From Comamonas testosteroni TK102 (GTDB taxonomy: Bacteria; Pseudomonadota; Gammaproteobacteria; Burkholderiales; Burkholderiaceae_C), in assembly GCF_000739375.1 (NCBI RefSeq), contig NZ_CP006704.1, forward strand, positions 3,906,001-3,970,000: a stretch of 64,000 nt of DNA, read 5' to 3'. Of the stretch, positions 60,397-64,000 are shown in pieces. A program made the position numbers and the translations under genes. The notes under the pieces are model-generated. The model was not told the DNA's origin and made no database searches. It saw only the letters and a program-made list of their open reading frames with translations. Positions within the stretch are counted from its first letter, which is position 1, and each line of letters begins with the position of its first letter.

Positions 60397-61920
60397 TCAC
60401 TGGCGGACAGCTGCGGCAGGTGCAGACACAGGAGCTGGAGCTTGCACAGGAACGCCCTGATCGGTCTCCATGCTGGCAGGCACCGGCGTCAGATTGTTGG
60501 TGTCCGGCACCGAAGATTTGCAGCTGCGCAGCAAGTCATCGGGCAAGGCCAGTGCCTGTTGCTCCTCCGGACGGCTATCGTCATGCGGCTGTGCGAGGCC
60601 CAGCACCGGCAGAATCTGGCTGGACAAGGTCAGCCACTGGTACTCGGCCTTTTTCAGGTCATATTGGGCATTGACCAGGGCGCGCTGCGCATCGAACAAC
60701 TCGTTTTCCGTATTCAGCAGGTCCAGCAGCGAACGCTGACCGATCTTGAACTGCTGCTGATACGCCACGCGCACCTTGGCAGTGGAAAGAACATGCTCAC
60801 GCAGGAACGGCGTTTGCTGACGCAGACGGGCCATGGTGTTCCAGGTAATCGACAGCTCCTGCTGAAGATTGCGGCAGGTGTAATCGCGCACGTCCTGGGC
60901 CGCATAGCCCTGGGCGATCGTCTGGCGCAGACGTGCCTCGTCCGCGCCGCCGCGATACAGGTTGTAGGTCAGCATCAGCTGCACCCGCGAGCTCTGCACA
61001 TCCCAGTAGGCCGGCGAATTCTGGTCACGGTCACGCCCGGTGGATGCCAGCAGCTCCAGCTTGGGCATATGCGCCCCCTTGGCGGCCTTCTGACCTGCCT
61101 CGGCCGCTTGCACCAGGGCCTGTTTCGACAGCAGCAGCGGGCTCGCGCGCAGCGAATCGCCAAAATCCTTGGCAACCCCGGATACCGGCAGCTTGCCAGT
61201 CACCTCGGGCACGGGATCCAGCGTGGCCGCCGGATACTCGCCCACCACACGACGGTAGCGCTGCATCACATCGTTGAGGTTGTTGCTCTCGGTCATCAGA
61301 TTGGTCTGTGCCAGCGACAGACGACCGCTGGCCTGCTCCAGGTCCACGCCACGCCCCACGCCGGACTGCTGGCGCTCGCGCAACTGGCCCAGCGTCACCT
61401 GGTGGGTGCCGAAGTTTTCGCGCGCCAGCTTTTCCATTTCACGGTAGCGCTGCACATCCAGATAGGCCGCGACCACATCATTGGCCAGGCTTTCCGTGGT
61501 GGCACGCAGATCGTAGAACTTTGAAAGCTTCTCAAAGCCCAGCTGACGGATATTGCTGCTGGTGGTGAAACCATCAAAGATCAGCTGACGCAGCTGCAGA
61601 TTCCAGCCTGGACGGTTCCAGTTCTGCGATGGCGAATCCTGAATATGGCTGCGCCACTCGCGCCCGACCCAACCTTGCGCTGTGACTTGTGGACGCCAGC
61701 CGCCCCGGGCCACGTTCTGACCTTCGGCGGACGAAGTGAAATCCTGAAATCGCGCCTGCACTTCCGGATGCGTCATCAGTGCCTGCTCCACCACTTTTTG
61801 CAGTGCGACACCTTGCTCGTTGGCTTGCTGTGCATTCATGGTTGTCTGGGCCATGCCTCCCATGGCCCACGAGGCCACGCCCAAAGTGGCAACCACTTGT
61901 GCAATCTGACTGAATTTCAT
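60397..61920 (-). CDS. lapE: TolC-family outer-membrane channel (LapE-like)
   Basis: A 507-residue outer-membrane protein forming the exit duct of the type I secretion system. After a signal peptide (VVATLGVASWAMGGMAQ) come the two repeated helix–beta domains of TolC: VEQALMTHPEVQARFQDF with RPQVTAQGWVGREW in the first half, and PLLLSKQALVQAAEAGQKAA with PKLELLASTGRD in the second. A further segment, SLLDLLNTENELFDAQRALV, is the TolC-family signature. The start is the ATG at 61920 with GAGGGA upstream. It is the first gene of the lap transcript. Confidence 0.92.
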   Translation of the reverse strand: MKFSQIAQVVATLGVASWAMGGMAQTTMNAQQANEQGVALQKVVEQALMTHPEVQARFQDFTSSAEGQNVARGGWRPQVTAQGWVGREWRSHIQDSPSQNWNRPGWNLQLRQLIFDGFTTSSNIRQLGFEKLSKFYDLRATTESLANDVVAAYLDVQRYREMEKLARENFGTHQVTLGQLRERQQSGVGRGVDLEQASGRLSLAQTNLMTESNNLNDVMQRYRRVVGEYPAATLDPVPEVTGKLPVSGVAKDFGDSLRASPLLLSKQALVQAAEAGQKAAKGAHMPKLELLASTGRDRDQNSPAYWDVQSSRVQLMLTYNLYRGGADEARLRQTIAQGYAAQDVRDYTCRNLQQELSITWNTMARLRQQTPFLREHVLSTAKVRVAYQQQFKIGQRSLLDLLNTENELFDAQRALVNAQYDLKKAEYQWLTLSSQILPVLGLAQPHDDSRPEEQQALALPDDLLRSCKSSVPDTNNLTPVPASMETDQGVPVQAPAPVSAPAAAVRQ

Positions 61921-62693
61921 TGTTATCCCTCTTGTTTGATTCCGACCGGGCAATGCGATGTCTGGCCCGCCAACGAATGAGCGAGAGCAATCGGTGCGAC
62001 CTCTGCAAGTCGCTCCCCGCGGAAGCTGGTGTTGATGTGGACGGGCTCGCTGCTGCCCGGCAAGGCATAGCAGACGGCCTCAGAACTCGCAAAATGGAAC
62101 TCTGTAACTCTCTTGCTCACAACCTTTGGCGTCATGCCAGCGCCGCGCAGGAGACTGAAGTTCAGGCCAAGCTTGTTGCCTGATCGACAAGACTCATCAC
62201 ATTTGCCTGACGAGCGACCGCAAGGCGGTGCTGAAGGGATGGCGTCACCAATCCCCAGGCCAAACAAATCACGCGGACAGGCTGTGAAGCGGCGATAGGC
62301 TAGACACAGCGCATTTGGAGATTTTCCTTTCCACGATAGCAAGGCGGAGCCTCCGGTTTCCGGCCGGTGTTCTTGACGCATAACCTTGCATGCGAAGCCG
62401 TGCGTTGATGGCTGATCTCCTGGCAACACCATCAAACAATTGGATTCGAATGCAAATCTAGCACAACGCATGCAAGAATTTGTTTCAAAAATCACTCAAA
62501 CAGCCGAACTTCGAATTTTTTGCCCGGAATTGGCAATTCTTTTCATTCGTTCTTTATATCAAAGAAACCAAGAATCAATACCGCATCCGCTCTCGTTATT
62601 CCCGCTGGGGTTAACGCAATCGGACGAAATCAGACCCGTTCCTACAGGGAAGCCGTCATCAAATGCTTCACGCCGTATCGCTGCGGCAATAGA
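61921..62693. other. Upstream region of the lap operon
   Basis: About 770 bases with no supported gene; frames on both strands lack domains and start signals. The AT-rich stretch around 62430-62600 is the most likely place for the promoter of the tolC–lapBC transcript. I found no confident operator here. Confidence 0.35.
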
Positions 62694-62728
62694 AAAAGGG
62701 CTTCTGACTTGATAGTCAGAAGCCCTTG
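62694..62728 (-). terminator. Terminator of the tRNA-Pro transcript
   Basis: Arms AAGGGCTTCTGACT / AGTCAGAAGCCCTT with a 4-base loop. On the minus strand the stem is followed by TTTTC. It lies directly downstream of the tRNA gene. Confidence 0.85.
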
Positions 62729-62734
62729 TCTAAT

Positions 62735-62811
62735 TGGTCGGAATGGCGGGATTCGAACTCGCGACCCCTTGCACCCCATGCAAGTGCGCTACCAGGCTGC
62801 GCTACATTCCG
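62735..62811 (-). tRNA. tRNA-Pro (anticodon GGG)
   Basis: On the minus strand the sequence starts CGGAATGTAGCGCAGCCTGG, has the anticodon loop in CTTGCATGGGGTGCAAG (GGG), a TψC arm GAGTTCGAATCCCGC, and ends CATTCCG-A-CCA. Acceptor stem pairs (CGGAATG/CATTCCG) are complete and CCA is encoded. It follows merR on the same strand. Confidence 0.95.
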
Positions 62812-62841
62812 AAGACCTCAATTATACACAGAAATCCGACA

Positions 62842-63291
62842 TCAAAGAGAAAGAAGCGCCCTGATCTGCAAAAGCTCTTCTTTGACCTCTTCCATGCCCA
62901 TGACACCGGCAGGCTCTGAGAGGCCCTGTTGCAGCATTGCGCTCAGCAGATGGCTCTGCGCCAGGTCCTCTCCCGGCACAGGCAGTGCCGACTGCGCAAG
63001 CGCCGCCTGCGGCTCGACTGCCCTGCCGTGGCCCGTCACCAGTTCGCGCAGACGATTTCTTGCACCGCTGATGGTGAAGCCCTGCTCGTACAGCAGCTCC
63101 CGGATGCGGCGCACCATCAATACCTCGTGGTGCTGGTAGTAGCGGCGGTTGCCGCGCCGCTTCATGGGCTTGAGCTGCACAAACTCCTGCTCCCAGTAAC
63201 GCAGCACATGAGGCTTGACGTCGCACAGATCCGCCACTTCACCGATGGTGAAATAGCGCTTGGCAGGAATTGCCGGCAAAGATGAAGCCAT
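62842..63291 (-). CDS. MerR-family transcriptional regulator
   Basis: A 149-residue regulator with a MerR HTH in residues 10-80: RYFTIGEVADLCDVKPHVLR, then YWEQEFVQLKPMKRRGNRRYY, the second helix pair and wing. The C-terminal part has no cysteines, so it does not look like a mercury or copper sensor. It sits between ihfA and tRNA-Pro, where Burkholderiales genomes usually carry such a gene; its role there is unknown. The start at 63291 (MASSLPAIPAKRYF) gives the usual short N-terminus; the frame continues upstream to 63414. Confidence 0.88.
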   Translation of the reverse strand: MASSLPAIPAKRYFTIGEVADLCDVKPHVLRYWEQEFVQLKPMKRRGNRRYYQHHEVLMVRRIRELLYEQGFTISGARNRLRELVTGHGRAVEPQAALAQSALPVPGEDLAQSHLLSAMLQQGLSEPAGVMGMEEVKEELLQIRALLSL

Positions 63292-63432
63292 GGCTGGTTG
63301 CAAGCAGTCGGTGAAGGGACGAGTGAAAGATAGGCCATCACGGCTTGTGCAAATCAGGATCGGGCACGGTGCTTTGCCGATAGCAAAGCCCGTTGCGCCT
63401 CCCTCTTTGTACAAGTCCTTGCAATATAGCGC

Positions 63433-63484
63433 GAAGAGCTGACAGGACCTTGCACCGCGCGCGACGCAAGACTGTCAGCTCTTC
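63433..63484. repeat. Large inverted repeat between ihfA and merR
   Basis: Perfect 13-bp arms GAAGAGCTGACAG / CTGTCAGCTCTTC with a 26-base interior that contains a second short stem CTTGC / GCAAG. It is followed by no T run on the minus strand, so it is not a classical terminator. It may be an mRNA stability or processing element or a merR operator. Confidence 0.6.
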
Positions 63485-63531
63485 AGTGACCGATGCTCCG
63501 CTTGACAGTGCATCAGCCGTGTGCAAGTCGC

Positions 63532-63858
63532 TTAAGACCCCGAACTCTCGCCCTGGATCAGCTCCTTGAGCTTGCTGCTGGCATGGAAGGTCACCACGCG
63601 GCGAGCAGCGATGGGAATCAGCTCACCGGTGCGCGGGTTGCGTCCGGGACGTGGTGCCTTGGTGCGGATCTGGAAGTTGCCGAAGCCCGAAAGCTTGACA
63701 TCTTCGCCTTCCACCAGCTTTTGCGAGATCAGGTCGAAAAACGCATCCACCATGTCCTTGGCTTCGCGCTTGTTCAGACCGATTTCGTCAAACAGCAGAT
63801 CGGCCAGCTGCGCCTTGGTCAGCGCGGGGCTGTCGATGCTCTCTACGGCAAGCTCCAT
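63532..63858 (-). CDS. ihfA: Integration host factor subunit alpha
   Basis: A 108-residue DNA-bending protein that pairs with IhfB. The HU/IHF fold is clear: [20 protein letters not shown] at the start, [20 protein letters not shown] with the conserved DNA-intercalating [10 protein letters not shown] arm, and [17 protein letters not shown] at the end. The start at 63858 is fixed by AAGGAG nine bases upstream. Its ATG lies 28 bases after the pheT stop; pheT–ihfA is a standard arrangement. Confidence 0.96.
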   Translation of the reverse strand: MELAVESIDSPALTKAQLADLLFDEIGLNKREAKDMVDAFFDLISQKLVEGEDVKLSGFGNFQIRTKAPRPGRNPRTGELIPIAARRVVTFHASSKLKELIQGESSGS

Positions 63859-63886
63859 GGGTCGATCTCCTTGTGGATTGAACATA

Positions 63887-64000
63887 TCAGCGCAGACGAG
63901 CCGCAACGCGTTCAACCAGCGCCGCAATGGTGCCCTGCATGGCGGCCTCGATTTCCGCATCGGTCAGCGACGCGGTGTCGCTGCCCAGCGTCAGGCGCAC
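63887..64000 (-). CDS. pheT: Phenylalanine–tRNA ligase beta subunit, C-terminal end
   Basis: Only the last 37 codons are in the window: [20 protein letters not shown] and [16 protein letters not shown] before the stop. This matches the end of the ferredoxin-fold anticodon-binding domain of PheT (the SLTD.EI motif), and the position before ihfA agrees. Confidence 0.9.
   Translation of the reverse strand: MRLTLGSDTASLTDAEIEAAMQGTIAALVERVAARLR

Overview
The window comes from a GC-rich betaproteobacterium, most likely a Comamonas or close Comamonadaceae relative (order Burkholderiales). This is inferred from the pheT–ihfA–merR–tRNA-Pro order at the right end, the gene families and the codon usage; no 16S or other phylogenetic marker is present.

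Left part (1–9.9 kb). A chemoreceptor is followed by gene-poor DNA holding remnants (an ion-channel-like fragment and a truncated secreted peptide). A molybdenum-related cluster comes next: a ModE-type regulator, an orphan 94-aa gene, a fusion of a LysR-type helix-turn-helix with a nitroreductase, modB and modA (no modC), and the tRNA methyltransferase gene trmO. Two inverted repeats resembling ModE boxes lie in this cluster, one before the orphan gene and one between the divergent modA and trmO.

Middle part (10–27 kb). There are two EamA-type exporters, one divergent from a frameshifted LysR gene and one just downstream of a MocR-type regulator. They are followed by a Fur-family regulator, a DUF1624 membrane protein and a GNAT acetyltransferase. 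A cobalamin riboswitch precedes an operon for a substrate-binding protein, a FecCD permease, an ABC ATPase, a pseudoazurin-like cupredoxin and an OprD-family porin. A leadered unit then encodes a 72-aa protein and a TTG-initiated IF-1. A His-rich secreted protein, a LysR regulator and a bile-acid/sodium symporter-family protein close this part.

Right part (27–62 kb). This is a complete Lap-type biofilm adhesion locus, entirely on the minus strand. In transcription order it encodes a TolC-family outer-membrane protein, a small unknown protein, the LapB-like ABC exporter, the LapC-like adaptor, a LuxR-type regulator, a giant LapA-like adhesin, the periplasmic protease LapG and the degenerate GGDEF/EAL receptor LapD. 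The adhesin gene spans 25.2 kb and would encode about 8,411 residues. It contains 21 virtually identical 768-bp repeats and six 663-bp repeats. A run of nine G residues (coding strand) joins its retention module to its extracellular region. As sequenced, this run puts the two parts out of frame by one base, which suggests phase variation with the window captured in an OFF state, or a sequencing error. In Lap systems c-di-GMP makes LapD sequester LapG, so the adhesin stays anchored; when c-di-GMP falls LapG cuts the retention module and the cell is released.

Right end (62.7–64 kb): tRNA-Pro(GGG), a MerR-family regulator, ihfA and the 3' end of pheT, all on the minus strand.
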